From NCBI GenBank assembly GCA_002482565.1, contig DLGG01000038.1, positions 1-64,000 of the forward strand: a DNA stretch of 64,000 bases. Reading direction: 5' to 3'. This document shows, piece after piece, positions 42,333 to 55,862 of the stretch. Within the stretch, counting starts at the first letter, position 1; the number at the start of each line of letters is the position of its first letter. A model generated the notes under the pieces. That model was not told the DNA's origin. It did not search any database and saw nothing but the letters and a program-made list of their open reading frames with translations. The position numbers and the translations under genes are program-made. This DNA comes from Solidesulfovibrio magneticus. GTDB lineage: Bacteria > Desulfobacterota > Desulfovibrionia > Desulfovibrionales > Desulfovibrionaceae.

Positions 42333-42746
42333 ATGGCGAAAAAGAAGAACACTCCCATGTATCTCGTGGCTCTGGCCCTGTTTCTCGGGGGCCTGGGCTA
42401 TCTGCTCTATTCCGGCCTGGGTGAGAACACCGCCTACTTCCTCAATGTCTCCGAAGCGTTGGCCATGCCGCCCAAGGAGTTGTCCAAGGCTCGTCTTTTC
42501 GGCACCGTAGCCGAAGAGGGCATTGATCGGCCGGCCGACGCCCTGGGCGTCAGCTTCACGCTGCTGGACAAGGACCAGACCGCCAAGACCATCCGGGTCG
42601 ATTTCAAGGGCGTGGTGCCCGACACCTTCAAGCCCGGCGTCGAGGTCATCGTGGAAGGCGGCGTCAATCCTGCTTCCGGGGCTTTCTCGGCCAGCACGCT
42701 CATGACCAAGTGCCCGTCCAAGTACCAGAAGGAAAACCGGGGCTAA
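42333..42746 (+). CDS. ccmE: Cytochrome c maturation protein CcmE, Cys-type
   Basis: A 137-residue haem chaperone. An N-terminal membrane anchor (MYLVALALFLGGLGYLLYSG) is followed by the OB-fold beta barrel (ARLFGTVAEEG to VEVIVEGGVNPASGAFSAS). The haem-binding position is Cys127 in LMTKCPSKY, giving C-x-x-x-Y in place of the usual H-x-x-x-Y. This C-type CcmE is known from archaea and from Desulfovibrio, where the system runs without CcmH and CcmG. First gene of the ccm cluster; ccmF follows after 190 bases. Confidence 0.95.
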   Translation: MAKKKNTPMYLVALALFLGGLGYLLYSGLGENTAYFLNVSEALAMPPKELSKARLFGTVAEEGIDRPADALGVSFTLLDKDQTAKTIRVDFKGVVPDTFKPGVEVIVEGGVNPASGAFSASTLMTKCPSKYQKENRG

Positions 42747-42935
42747 CCCACAGTCCCGGCCACGGGTCCGCGAAGCCGGCCGCCGGGCCGCTCCGAGCGC
42801 CTGCCGCCTTGGCGGCGACGCACGACCGCCCCATGCTCAATTGCCGCGAAACCGCTTGCCATCCCCTGGCGTTGTCGGCTCGACGCCCTGTGTCTGTGCC
42901 GCCATGATCCCTGGGGACGTTATAGAGGAGTTTTC

Positions 42936-44828
<1,893 letters not shown>

Positions 44829-44843
44829 GGCGGCGAGAAACCC

Positions 44844-45515
44844 ATGGCCCAAGCCCTTGTCCGCCTGCGTCGGGTCTGCCGTTTCTACGGCGAACGCGCG
44901 GTGCTTAAAAACATCGACCTGGAGTTGGTCCCGGCTCAGGTGACGCTGGTGATCGGTCCCAACGGCGCGGGCAAGTCCACGCTGTTGCGCCTGGTCGCCG
45001 GGCTTTTGCCGCCAAGCGAGGGCGAGGTGGAAACCGAGCTGCCGCCCGGCGGCATCGGCTATCTCGGCCACAAGACGCTCATCTACCCCAAACTCACGGC
45101 CCGGGCCAATCTGGCCTTTTGGCAGTCCATGTTCGGCCAGCCCCGCGACGACGACGCCGTCACGGCCGTGCTTTCGCGCGTGGGGCTGGCCGGCTTTGCC
45201 GACGAGGAAGCCGGGGTGTTCTCCCGGGGCATGTCCCAGCGCCTGAGCCTGGCCCGGGTGTTTCTGACCGCGCCCAGGCTGCTGCTCCTTGACGAGCCGG
45301 CCTCGGGCCTGGACCCGGCCTCGGCCGTGTGGCTGCGCCGGGAGATCCGGGCCGTGGCCGACGCCGGGGCTTCGGTTGCCTGGGTCAGCCACAACATCGC
45401 CGCCGATCTGGCCGCCTGCGACCGGGTGGTGCGTCTTGACGGCCACCGCGTCGCCTACGACGGCCCGGCCGCCGGCTTTGACGCCGCCGCCCTGGCCGGG
45501 GAGGGCGTATGCTGA
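44844..45515 (+). CDS. ccmA: Haem-exporter ATP-binding protein CcmA
   Basis: A 223-residue ABC ATPase. Walker A GPNGAGKSTLLRLV, signature VFSRGMSQRLSLARV, Walker B LLLLDEPASGLDPASAV, and an H-loop VSHNIAADLAACDRVV. CcmA powers release of holo-CcmE from CcmABCD. It begins 15 bases after ccmF and overlaps the start of ccmB by 7 bases. Confidence 0.94.
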   Translation: MAQALVRLRRVCRFYGERAVLKNIDLELVPAQVTLVIGPNGAGKSTLLRLVAGLLPPSEGEVETELPPGGIGYLGHKTLIYPKLTARANLAFWQSMFGQPRDDDAVTAVLSRVGLAGFADEEAGVFSRGMSQRLSLARVFLTAPRLLLLDEPASGLDPASAVWLRREIRAVADAGASVAWVSHNIAADLAACDRVVRLDGHRVAYDGPAAGFDAAALAGEGVC

Positions 45516-46186
45516 AAGCCGCCCTGGCCATTGCCCGCAAGGACCTGTCCCTGGCCCTGTCCGGGGCCCAGGGGCTGGTCCAGACCGTGCTCTTGGGCCT
45601 GCTCCTCATCTTCATCATGAGCCTATCCCGGGAGCCGGGCGAGCTCTCGCCTCCCTTGGCCGCCGCCGCCGTCTTCTGGCTGGCCACGGCCTTCGGGCAG
45701 GTGCTGGTATTCAACTTCCTCTACGGCCTGGAAGAAGCCGAGGGGGCGCGCCTGGGGCTGCTCTTGTCCCCGGCCCCGGCCCAGGCCGTGTGGCTGGGCA
45801 AGGCGCTGTCCGGCTGGGTGTTGCTTTTTTGCTGTCAGATGGTATTCGCCCCTGCGGCGGTCGCCTTTCTTGGACAGACCGTGGCCGGCTCGCCGCTCAT
45901 GGGCCTAGCCGTCGTGGCCGCCGTGGATTGGGGGCTTTGCGCCTTGGGATCGCTTCTGGGGGCCTTGTCGGTGGGGAAGTCCTCGCGGGAGTCGCTTTTG
46001 ACCGTGATCCTTTTCCCGCTGCTCGTGCCGGCGCTTCTGGCCGGCATCCGGCTGCTGGAAACCGTCATCTCGGGCCGGGGTCTGGAGGCCGTGGGGGCCT
46101 GGACCGGAACGGTGGTCGCCTTTGACGCCGTTTTCACCGCCGCCGCCCTGGTCCTTTTTCCGTTTCTCTATACCGGCGAGGAATAG
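45509..46186 (+). CDS. ccmB: Haem-exporter permease CcmB
   Basis: A 225-residue membrane protein with six hydrophobic helices. FNFLYGLEEAEGARLGLLLS is close to the CcmB landmark for F-x-x-D-x-E-D-G-x-L-x-L-L. It forms the membrane part of the CcmAB transporter-like unit. It overlaps ccmA by 7 bases, so coupling is expected, and ends 6 bases before ccmC. Confidence 0.93.
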   Translation: MLKAALAIARKDLSLALSGAQGLVQTVLLGLLLIFIMSLSREPGELSPPLAAAAVFWLATAFGQVLVFNFLYGLEEAEGARLGLLLSPAPAQAVWLGKALSGWVLLFCCQMVFAPAAVAFLGQTVAGSPLMGLAVVAAVDWGLCALGSLLGALSVGKSSRESLLTVILFPLLVPALLAGIRLLETVISGRGLEAVGAWTGTVVAFDAVFTAAALVLFPFLYTGEE

Positions 46187-46192
46187 CCGCTT

Positions 46193-46861
46193 ATGATCCG
46201 CCTGTGCGCCCTGGCCTTCGCGGCCGCTTCGATCATCGCCCAGTACCTGATCTGGTTCCATGCCCCGGTGGAGCAGTCCATGGGCGTGGTGCAAAAGATC
46301 TTCTACACCCACATGCCCCTGGCCTGGTGGTCCACGGTGAGCTTTTTCGTCAACTTCGTCGCCTCCATCCTCTATCTGGCCAAACGCCGGGACGCCTATT
46401 CCCGGCTGGCCGGCGCGGCGGCGGAACTTGGCGTGCTCTTTTCCGGACTGGCCCTTATTACCGGCATGTGCTGGGCTAGGCCCATCTGGAACGTCTGGTG
46501 GACCTGGGACCCCCGGCTCACCACGACGCTGGTCATGTGGTTCGTCTACGCCGCCTATCTGCTGCTGCGGGCCTCGGACGTCGGCGGCCAGCGCCAGGAC
46601 ACGGTCCTGGCCGTCCTTGGCGTGGTGGCCTTTCTCGACGTGCCGCTGGTCTTTATTTCGGCCCGCTACTGGCGCAGCATCCATCCGTCGGTCCTGGGCT
46701 CCCAGGGCGGCGGCATGGAACCCGAAATGTGGCTGGCCGTCGTGGCCAACCTCGTGGCCATGGGCCTTTTCTGGCTGGCCTTGCTCGCCTTTCGCACCCG
46801 ACAACTCGGAACCGGCGCGGCCGTCACGGCCCTTATGCGCCACGGCTCCATAAGGAATTAA
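46193..46861 (+). CDS. ccmC: Haem-handling protein CcmC
   Basis: A 222-residue membrane protein of six helices. It has IFYTHMPLAWW with the first conserved His, the WWD motif NVWWTWDPRLTTTLVMWFVY and YWRSIHPSVL with the second His. CcmC loads haem on CcmE in the periplasm. It is followed after 3 bases by the small ccmD-like gene. Confidence 0.94.
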   Translation: MIRLCALAFAAASIIAQYLIWFHAPVEQSMGVVQKIFYTHMPLAWWSTVSFFVNFVASILYLAKRRDAYSRLAGAAAELGVLFSGLALITGMCWARPIWNVWWTWDPRLTTTLVMWFVYAAYLLLRASDVGGQRQDTVLAVLGVVAFLDVPLVFISARYWRSIHPSVLGSQGGGMEPEMWLAVVANLVAMGLFWLALLAFRTRQLGTGAAVTALMRHGSIRN

Positions 46862-46864
46862 GCC

Positions 46865-47005
46865 ATGGGGAAGGAAGTCTACCTGTTCGCGGCCAACGTC
46901 CTGGTCTGGGTCGGTCTGGGCTGCTACGTGGCTTTTCTGGCAACTTCCCAACAGCGTCTCAAACGGCGTCTGTCACGCCTGGAGATTTTAAATGACGACA
47001 ACTGA
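46865..47005 (+). CDS. ccmD: CcmD-like small membrane protein
   Basis: A 46-residue protein, MGKEVYLFAANVLVWVGLGC at the start, then YVAFLATSQQRLKRRLSRL and an acidic tail. One membrane helix with Tyr/Trp at its edge and a basic segment on the cytoplasmic side match CcmD, which joins CcmA, B, C and E into the release complex. It starts 3 bases after ccmC and overlaps the next gene by 14 bases. Assignment rests on size, topology and place; sequence identity among CcmD proteins is always low. Confidence 0.8.
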   Translation: MGKEVYLFAANVLVWVGLGCYVAFLATSQQRLKRRLSRLEILNDDN

Positions 47006-47597
47006 ACACGGCCCCAATGCCTCGGGCCGCATGGTCCTGGCCTTCATGGCCTTTTGCCTCGTGATCATTTTCGCCGCCTCCTTCATCTATCGCATGGAGC
47101 GGCCCACCCTTGAAGTGCACCAGAAAAAAGGCGGCATGGGCCAGGGGATGCCCGGGGGCATGGACCAAGCCATGAACGGTCCCATGCGCGAAGTCATGGA
47201 ACTCATGCAAAAGCTTCAGGAAAATCCCGACGACCCTGGTCTGCAAATGGCCATGGCCGAACGCTTCATGGCCATGGGCTCCTTTGACCGGGCCAAGACC
47301 TTTCTCGACAAAGTTGCAAAGGTTCGGCCCGACGATCCCGACGTCTTAAACGCCCTGGGCGTGGTGCGCTACAACATGCAGGACCTCGACGGGGCCAAGG
47401 CGGCTTTCGAAGCCATCCTGGCCAAGGACGCCGAGGACTTCCGGGCGCGTTTCAACCTCGGCCTGCTCTACAAATACGCCTACAAGGACGAAGCCAAGGC
47501 CAGACAGGCGCTTTCCGCCGTCATTGCTTCGCCCAAAACCGACCCCGAGACGCGGAAAACCGCTCAGGAAGAACTTGAGGCGAAGCCGGGTTCCTAA
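46992..47597 (+). CDS. Membrane-anchored TPR protein of the ccm cluster (CcmI-like role)
   Basis: A 201-residue protein. One membrane helix (VLAFMAFCLVIIFAASFIY), a Met/Gly-rich linker, then two to three TPR repeats: LQMAMAERFMAMGSFDRAKT, PDVLNALGVVRYNMQDLDGA, DFRARFNLGLLYKYAYKDEA. Periplasmic orientation fits CcmI/CcmH-TPR parts that hold apocytochromes. It overlaps ccmD by 14 bases. With no ccmH or ccmG in the cluster, it may be the main apocytochrome-binding factor; this is inference from position. Confidence 0.82.
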   Translation: MTTTEHGPNASGRMVLAFMAFCLVIIFAASFIYRMERPTLEVHQKKGGMGQGMPGGMDQAMNGPMREVMELMQKLQENPDDPGLQMAMAERFMAMGSFDRAKTFLDKVAKVRPDDPDVLNALGVVRYNMQDLDGAKAAFEAILAKDAEDFRARFNLGLLYKYAYKDEAKARQALSAVIASPKTDPETRKTAQEELEAKPGS

Positions 47598-47729
47598 GCG
47601 AGATTGCTTTTCGTGTCGATTTGGTGAATGTTGCCGCGTAACGCGACCGTACCCAACCCGGGCCGGCTTTAGGGTCGTTCCCGGACGCCGAGACCGATGC
47701 CCCATGCAACCGCAACCGGAGGAAACGTG

Positions 47730-48896
47730 ATGTTTGGCAGAAAAACGACCCGGGCCGCCCTTGCCTGCGCCCTCGGCCTGACCCTTGGCCTGGCCGTCGC
47801 GCCGGCTCATGCCGCCGACACCATCAAGATCGCCGTTCCCACGCCGCTCACCGGCAGCGCCGCCGGCTACGGCGAGAACGTCAAGGCCGGCGTGGACCTC
47901 AAGCTCGAAGAGATCAACGCCGCCGGCGGCGTCGGCGGCAAGAAGCTCGAGGCCGTCTATTTCGACGAGCAGTGCGAACCCCGCGAGGCCGCCACGGTTT
48001 CCTCATCCATCGTCAACGACGAAGCCATCGTCGCCATCGTGGGGCACCTGTGCTCCTCGGCCCACCTGGCCGGCCTGCCGGCCTACGTGCGCGAAGGCAT
48101 CGCCGCCATCACGCCCACGGCCACCAACACCACCATTTCCACCAAGAGCAAGGACGAAAAGGGCAAGGCCTGGTCGTTCCGCAACGTCTACCGCGACGAC
48201 TTCCAGGGCAAGTTCCTGGCCGATTACTCGGCCAAGGTCCTGGGCCTGAAGAAAGTGGCCGTGTTCTACGAGAACAACGACTACGGCATTGGCCTCAAGG
48301 ACGCCTTCATCAAGGAAGCCAAGGCTCTGGGGCTGACCGTGGTCGGCGAGGAAGCCTACAAGAAGGGCGACCAGGACTACACCCCGCAGCTGACCAAGCT
48401 CAAGGGCGCCGCTCCCGAAGCCATGTTCATCGCCGGCTACTATCCCGAAGGCGCGCTCATCGCCGACCAGGCCAAGAAGATCGGCCTTAACGTCGCCAAG
48501 ATGGGCGCCGACGGCTTCGACAACCTCGATTACGTCAAGCTCGGCGGCGCTTCGGCCGACAACACCTACCTGACCGCGCCCTTCCTGGTCGAGACCGCCG
48601 GGGCCGACGCCAAGAAGTTCATCGACGCGTTCAAGGCCAAGTACAAGCGCGACGTGGACTGGATGAGCGCCAATGCCTATGACGCCGCCGGCATCATGGC
48701 CGAAGCCATCGCCAAGGTCGGCGCCGACCGCGCCAAGATCCGCGATTACCTGGCTGGCCTTGATTCCCCGGAAAAGGGCTACAAGGGCGTTACCGGCGTC
48801 AACTACTTCGACGGCAACGGCGACTGCCTCAAGCCCGCCTATGTCAAGGTCGTCAAGGACGGCAAGTTCGTCCCGGCCGAAAAGCAGATGAACTAG
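47730..48896 (+). CDS. livK: Branched-chain amino-acid ABC transporter substrate-binding protein (second system)
   Basis: A 388-residue periplasmic binding protein; start at the ATG 6 bases after GGAGGA. The signal peptide ends VAPAHAADT. The mature protein starts IKIAVPTPLTGSAAGYGENV, and has AIVGHLCSSAHLAGLPAYVR and ITPTATNTT, close to the LivJ/LivK ligand pocket with the usual S-x-x-x-x-A-A-like residues, closer to true Leu/Ile/Val-binding proteins than the copy at 24.6 kb. A hairpin follows the stop, then livHMGF. Confidence 0.92.
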   Translation: MFGRKTTRAALACALGLTLGLAVAPAHAADTIKIAVPTPLTGSAAGYGENVKAGVDLKLEEINAAGGVGGKKLEAVYFDEQCEPREAATVSSSIVNDEAIVAIVGHLCSSAHLAGLPAYVREGIAAITPTATNTTISTKSKDEKGKAWSFRNVYRDDFQGKFLADYSAKVLGLKKVAVFYENNDYGIGLKDAFIKEAKALGLTVVGEEAYKKGDQDYTPQLTKLKGAAPEAMFIAGYYPEGALIADQAKKIGLNVAKMGADGFDNLDYVKLGGASADNTYLTAPFLVETAGADAKKFIDAFKAKYKRDVDWMSANAYDAAGIMAEAIAKVGADRAKIRDYLAGLDSPEKGYKGVTGVNYFDGNGDCLKPAYVKVVKDGKFVPAEKQMN

Positions 48897-48920
48897 GCGG
48901 AAATCGCCGCAGGAACGAAA

Positions 48921-48955
48921 CGCGAACAGGCTGGAGATCATCCGGCCTGTTCGCG
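48921..48955 (+). terminator. Hairpin between binding-protein and permease genes (second system)
   Basis: Perfect 11-base stem CGCGAACAGGC / GCCTGTTCGCG with a 13-base loop in the gap between the binding-protein gene and livH. No T-run. It has the same place as the hairpin in the first Liv operon. Confidence 0.65.
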
Positions 48956-48995
48956 CTTCATGCCCCTCTAAACGCCAAACGCTTCGGAGCAGACG

Positions 48996-49880
48996 TTGCT
49001 CGAACAACAGCTCGTCAACGGGTTTACCCTGGGTCTCATCTATGCGCTCATCGCCGTGGGCTACACCATGGTCTACGGCGTCATTGAGCTGATCAATTTC
49101 GCCCACGGCGAAATTTACATGCTCGGGGCTTTTCTTACCCTGTCGTTTATTTCCATGGGACTGCCGCTGCCCCTGGCCGTGCTTTTGGCCATGCTGGCCG
49201 CCGCCGCCATCGGCGTGCTGCTGGACATCATCGCCTACCGCCCCCTGCGGGAGGCCCCGCGTCTGGCCGCGCTCATCACCGCCATCGGCATGTCCATCTT
49301 TCTGCAAAACCTGGCCATGATCATCTGGGGCAGCCGGCCCATGCCCTTTCCCAAGCAGGCGCTGCCCGCCTTTTTCAGCGAACCGGCGCTGACGTTTTCC
49401 GACGTCACCATCTCCTGGATGCAGATCATCATCTACGCCGTGGCGCTGCTGCTCATGGTCGGCCTCAACCTCATCATCACCCGCACCCGGGTCGGCACGG
49501 CTATGCGCGCCCTGGCCCAGAACCAGACAGCCGCCTCGCTCATGGGCATCAACGTCAACCGGGTCATCTCCTTCACCTTCGCGCTGGGCTCGGCCATGGG
49601 GGCCATGGCCGGCATCATGGTGTCCATGTACTACAACACCATGTATCCGACCATGGGCTATCTGGCCGGGGTCAAGGCCTTTGCCGCCGCCGTGCTCGGC
49701 GGCATCGGCTCCGTGCCCGGAGCCATGCTCGGCGGCGTGGTGCTCGGCATCGCCGAAACCCTGGGCGCGGGCTACGTCTCCTCGCCCTACCGCGACGGCG
49801 TCGCCTACGCCGTCATGATCCTGGTCATCATCTTCCGTCCCTCGGGCCTGCTCGGCCGGGCCGTGACGGAAAAAGCCTAG
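48996..49880 (+). CDS. livH: HAAT-family ABC transporter permease LivH (second system)
   Basis: A 294-residue membrane protein starting at TTG with GGAG 7 bases upstream. It has YTMVYGVIELINFAHGEIYM, the coupling loop ASLMGINVNRVISFTFALGS and GGIGSVPGAMLGGVVLGIAE. It forms the pore with the LivM encoded next. Confidence 0.94.
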   Translation: MLEQQLVNGFTLGLIYALIAVGYTMVYGVIELINFAHGEIYMLGAFLTLSFISMGLPLPLAVLLAMLAAAAIGVLLDIIAYRPLREAPRLAALITAIGMSIFLQNLAMIIWGSRPMPFPKQALPAFFSEPALTFSDVTISWMQIIIYAVALLLMVGLNLIITRTRVGTAMRALAQNQTAASLMGINVNRVISFTFALGSAMGAMAGIMVSMYYNTMYPTMGYLAGVKAFAAAVLGGIGSVPGAMLGGVVLGIAETLGAGYVSSPYRDGVAYAVMILVIIFRPSGLLGRAVTEKA

Positions 49881-49925
49881 CAACCGGCGGCCGTCGCCGG
49901 CCGCCTCGAACCGACTGGAACACAC

Positions 49926-50972
49926 ATGCGCGGCGCGGCACAATCACTCAAATACCTGCTTCTGGCGGCGGCCCTGGCCTATCCGCTGATGCCTTTCCGG
50001 GACGTCTACGTCCTGCACGTCCTGGTCCTCATCATGGTCTACATGGTGCTGGCCATGGGGCTCAACATCCTGCCCGGCTTTTGCGGCCTGCTTGACCTCG
50101 GATTCGTGGGATTCTACGGTATCGGGGCCTATACGGCCGGGCTTCTCACCATCCACTACAACATGTCGTTTTGGCTGATCGTCCCTCTGGCGGTCTTAAA
50201 CGGCGCGCTTTTCGGCGTACTGCTCGGCGCGCCGACCTTGCGGCTGGTGGGCGATTATTTCGCCATCGTCACCTTCGGGTTTTCCGAACTCGTGGTGCTT
50301 TTCCTCACCAACGAGATCTGGCTGACCCGTGGCCCCTTAGGCATTCCCGGCATCGCCCCCATTTCCCTCGACGTCACCTGGCTGGCCACGCTGCTTGGCG
50401 TGGACGAGCGCTGGCGCTACGCCTTTCGCGGCGAGGTCCCGTACTACTATCTGGCCATGGTCATGGTGGCGCTCGTCTTCCTGGTCATGACCCGGGTGGA
50501 GGATTCGCGCCTGGGCCGGGCCTGGCTGGCCATTCGCGAGGACCCCATGGCCGCCGCCTCCTGCGGGGTCAATCTCTTTGCCTACAAGGTCATCGCCTTT
50601 GCCGTCTCCACCGGCATCGGGGCCTTGGCCGGCGCGTTTTTGGCCCGGTGGACCCTTTTCATCTCGCCGGACATGTTCAAGTTCTGGGAATCCTTCCTGG
50701 TCCTGTGCATGGTCGTGCTGGGGGGCCTTGGCAACATCCGGGGGGCGCTGGTCGGTTCGGCCATCCTCATCGCCCTGGGCGAGGTGCTGCGGGTGGCCCT
50801 GCCCAAGCTCGGGCTGCCGGCCGAAACCCGGTTTCTGGCCTACGGCCTCATCATGGTGGTCATCATGCGCTTTCGCCCCCACGGCCTTTTCACCCAGGTG
50901 GCGGAATCGACCATGCAAAGCAGTCTGATAAAGGACTTGCGCGCCAGGATCGCGGCGCGCCGGACGGCGTAA
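49926..50972 (+). CDS. livM: HAAT-family ABC transporter permease LivM (second system)
   Basis: A 348-residue membrane protein with about eight helices. Landmarks are LAMGLNILPGFCGLLDLGFV, LGRAWLAIREDPMAAASCGV (coupling loop) and MVVLGGLGNIRGALVGSAIL. GGAACACAC precedes the ATG; ribosome site is weak. Its last base is one base from the livG start. Confidence 0.94.
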   Translation: MRGAAQSLKYLLLAAALAYPLMPFRDVYVLHVLVLIMVYMVLAMGLNILPGFCGLLDLGFVGFYGIGAYTAGLLTIHYNMSFWLIVPLAVLNGALFGVLLGAPTLRLVGDYFAIVTFGFSELVVLFLTNEIWLTRGPLGIPGIAPISLDVTWLATLLGVDERWRYAFRGEVPYYYLAMVMVALVFLVMTRVEDSRLGRAWLAIREDPMAAASCGVNLFAYKVIAFAVSTGIGALAGAFLARWTLFISPDMFKFWESFLVLCMVVLGGLGNIRGALVGSAILIALGEVLRVALPKLGLPAETRFLAYGLIMVVIMRFRPHGLFTQVAESTMQSSLIKDLRARIAARRTA

Positions 50973-50973
50973 T

Positions 50974-51754
50974 ATGGATGCGATACTTACCGTAGACGGA
51001 GTCAGCAAACGCTTCGGGGGCCTTATGGCCCTAAGCGACGTGTCGTTTGCCGTGGAGCGGGGGGCCATCACCGGCCTTATCGGCCCCAACGGCGCGGGCA
51101 AGACCACGATGTTCAACTGCGTGGCCGGCATTTATACCCCAACCGACGGCCGCATTCTGTTTGCCGGCGGAGAAGGGGAGCCGCAAAACGTCGCCGGCCG
51201 CAAACCCGAGCGCATGACCGCCCTGGGCGTGGCCCGGACCTTTCAAAACATCCGGCTGTTTTCGGCGCTGACCGTGCTCGACAACGTGCGCATCGCCCGC
51301 CACTGCCGCACCTCGGCCAACTTCTTCGGCTCGGTGCTGCGCACCCGCTCCCAGCGGGCCGAGGAACGGGCCATTATCGACGCGGCCATGGAAAACCTCG
51401 ATTTCGTGGGACTTGGCGAGACGGCCCTGTCCCCGGCGGCCAGTCTGTCCTACGGCGACCAGCGCCGGCTGGAGATCGCCCGCGCCCTGGCCACCGACCC
51501 CAAGCTCATCCTGCTCGACGAACCGGCCGCCGGCATGAATCCCAGGGAAACCGAGGCCCTGGTCGACCTCATCCACGCCATCCTGGGCCGGGGCGTCACG
51601 GTTGTGCTTATCGAGCACGACATGAAGCTCGTCATGCGCATCTGCAAGCGCCTGGTGGTCCTGGACCACGGCGTCAAGATCGCCGACGGCTCGCCCCAGG
51701 AAGTCCGGGCCAACCCCGACGTCATCGAAGCCTACCTCGGCAAAGGGGCGGCCC

Positions 51755-51762
<8 letters not shown>
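50974..51762 (+). CDS. livG: HAAT-family ATP-binding protein LivG (second system)
   Basis: A 262-residue ATPase with Walker A GPNGAGKTTMFNCVAG, signature LSYGDQRRLEIARAL, Walker B LILLDEPAAGMNPRET and VVLIEHDMKLVMRICKR. It starts one base after livM and overlaps livF by 8 bases. The canonical LSYGD signature differs from the LTIAD of the first system's LivG. Confidence 0.95.
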
Positions 51763-52462
<700 letters not shown>

Positions 52463-52475
52463 GCCGCCCATATAA

Positions 52476-53948
<1,473 letters not shown>

Positions 53949-53949
53949 C

Positions 53950-55500
53950 ATGAGCCAGCCCGACAAGGTTCTCATCCTCGACTTCGGCTCCCAGTACACC
54001 CAGCTCATCGCCCGCCGCGTGCGCGAGGCCGGGGTGTATTCCGAAATCCATCCCTGCACCGTCACGGCCAAGGAAGTGGCGGCCATGGCCCCCAAGGCCG
54101 TGATCCTGTCCGGCGGCCCTTCCAGCGTCGCCGACGCCGACGCGCCGCCCTTTGACCCGGCCGTGTTCGATCTGGGCCTGCCGACGCTGTGCATCTGCTA
54201 CGGCATGCAGCTTCTGGCCCACCACCTGCCCGGCGGCCATGTGGCCGCCTCCACCGACCGTGAGTATGGCCGGGCCGATCTGCAGCTCCTGGCCGACGTG
54301 CCGCTTTTCGCCGGCCTGCCCCAAAAAGACGGGCACATCGTCTGGATGTCCCACGGCGACAAGGTCATGGCCGCGCCGGACGGCTTCGTGGTGGCAGCGC
54401 GCACCAAAAACGTCGATATCGCCGCCCTGGCCAACGTCTCGCGGCGCATCTACGCCCTGCAGTTCCACCCCGAGGTGGCCCACACCGAGGACGGCGAGCG
54501 CATTCTCCACAACTTCTTGTTTGACGTCGCCGGCCTGACCTCTGGCTGGACCATGTCGAGCTTCCTGGAAACCGAGCTGGCCTCGCTCAAGGAAAAAGTC
54601 GGCGACGACGAAGTGGTCTGCGCCCTGTCCGGCGGCGTGGATTCCACCGTCGTGGCCGTCATGCTCCACAAGGCCATCGGCAAGAAGCTCCATTGCATCT
54701 TCGTCGACAATGGTCTTTTGCGCATGGGCGAGGGCGAGGAAGTGGCCGCCTATCTGCGCGAACACTTCGACCTCAATCTGCATTACGTTGACGCCGCCAA
54801 GCTCTTTCTCGACAAGCTGGCCGGCGTGACCGACCCCGAGGAAAAGCGCAAGATCATCGGCAAGACCTTCATTGAGGTCTTTGAGGTCGAAGCGGCCAAG
54901 CTGCCCAAGGTCAAATACCTGGCCCAGGGCACGCTCTATCCCGACGTCATCGAGTCCGTGTCCTTCAAGGGCCCCTCGGCCGTCATCAAAAGCCACCACA
55001 ACGTGGGCGGGCTGCCCGAGGTCATGAAGCTGGAGCTCATTGAGCCTCTGCGCGAACTCTTCAAGGACGAGGTGCGCAAGGTGGCCGTGGAGCTCGGCAT
55101 GCCCGACTTCATCATCTGGCGGCATCCCTTCCCGGGACCGGGCCTGGCCATCCGCATCATCGGCGAGGTGACCGAGGAACGGCTTGAGATTTTGCGGCGA
55201 ACGGATAAGATCGTCCAGAGCGAGCTTGTCGCCTCGGGCTGGTACCGCAAGGTCTGGCAGGGGTTTGCCGTGCTGCTGCCGCTCAAGACCGTCGGGGTCA
55301 TGGGCGACGGACGCACCTATGAAAACGTGGCCGCCATCCGCGTGGTGGACAGCCTCGACGCCATGACCGCCGACTGGAGCCGGCTGCCGTCGGAAATTCT
55401 GGCCGTCATGTCCAACCGCATCATCAATGAGGTCAAAGGCGTCAACCGCGTGGTGTTCGACGTCTCGTCCAAGCCGCCCGCGACCATCGAGTGGGAATAG
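53950..55500 (+). CDS. guaA: GMP synthase (glutamine-hydrolysing)
   Basis: A 516-residue enzyme. The class I amidotransferase half has Cys83 in [14 protein letters not shown] and the His/Glu pair in [13 protein letters not shown]; the synthetase half has the PP-loop [14 protein letters not shown]; the C-terminal dimerisation domain holds [14 protein letters not shown]. It converts XMP to GMP with ATP and glutamine. The frame is open upstream inside guaB, but [20 protein letters not shown] marks the true start, one base after the guaB stop. Confidence 0.97.
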   Translation: MSQPDKVLILDFGSQYTQLIARRVREAGVYSEIHPCTVTAKEVAAMAPKAVILSGGPSSVADADAPPFDPAVFDLGLPTLCICYGMQLLAHHLPGGHVAASTDREYGRADLQLLADVPLFAGLPQKDGHIVWMSHGDKVMAAPDGFVVAARTKNVDIAALANVSRRIYALQFHPEVAHTEDGERILHNFLFDVAGLTSGWTMSSFLETELASLKEKVGDDEVVCALSGGVDSTVVAVMLHKAIGKKLHCIFVDNGLLRMGEGEEVAAYLREHFDLNLHYVDAAKLFLDKLAGVTDPEEKRKIIGKTFIEVFEVEAAKLPKVKYLAQGTLYPDVIESVSFKGPSAVIKSHHNVGGLPEVMKLELIEPLRELFKDEVRKVAVELGMPDFIIWRHPFPGPGLAIRIIGEVTEERLEILRRTDKIVQSELVASGWYRKVWQGFAVLLPLKTVGVMGDGRTYENVAAIRVVDSLDAMTADWSRLPSEILAVMSNRIINEVKGVNRVVFDVSSKPPATIEWE

Positions 55501-55557
55501 ACGGTCGCAACGCGACGCAATCCCGGACCTTACGCGCCCGGCCAAAAGAGTAGTCCT

Positions 55558-55845
55558 ATGTTCGGCATCGGTTCCACGGAACTTCTGGTCATCCTGGTGG
55601 TGGCCCTGATCGTCATCGGCCCCTCCAAGCTGCCCGATCTCATGAAGACGCTTGGCAAGGGCATGGCCGAGTTTCGCCGCATGAGCAGCGACGTCAAATC
55701 CACCCTGGAAGCGGAAGTGGATCGGGCCGAGCGTGAGCAGAAACAGGCCGAGGCACAAAAGCAGCTCCGTCCCGAGAACGGCCCGGCTGCCCAGCCGGCC
55801 GCCGCCAAGGACGCCGCGTCCGGCAAGGAGGCCCCGACCGCTTAA
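55558..55845 (+). CDS. tatB: Sec-independent translocase protein TatB
   Basis: A 95-residue protein: [20 protein letters not shown] forms the single membrane helix, then [20 protein letters not shown] gives the amphipathic helix, then a charged Ala/Gln-rich tail. The G-P-x-x-L-P junction and acidic residue in the helix fit TatB and not TatA (usually F-G-x-K-x-L). TatB with TatC forms the twin-arginine receptor. No tatC is in the window. hisB follows after 17 bases. Confidence 0.87.
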   Translation: MFGIGSTELLVILVVALIVIGPSKLPDLMKTLGKGMAEFRRMSSDVKSTLEAEVDRAEREQKQAEAQKQLRPENGPAAQPAAAKDAASGKEAPTA

Positions 55846-55862
55846 GCGGTCGGGGAACCGCC

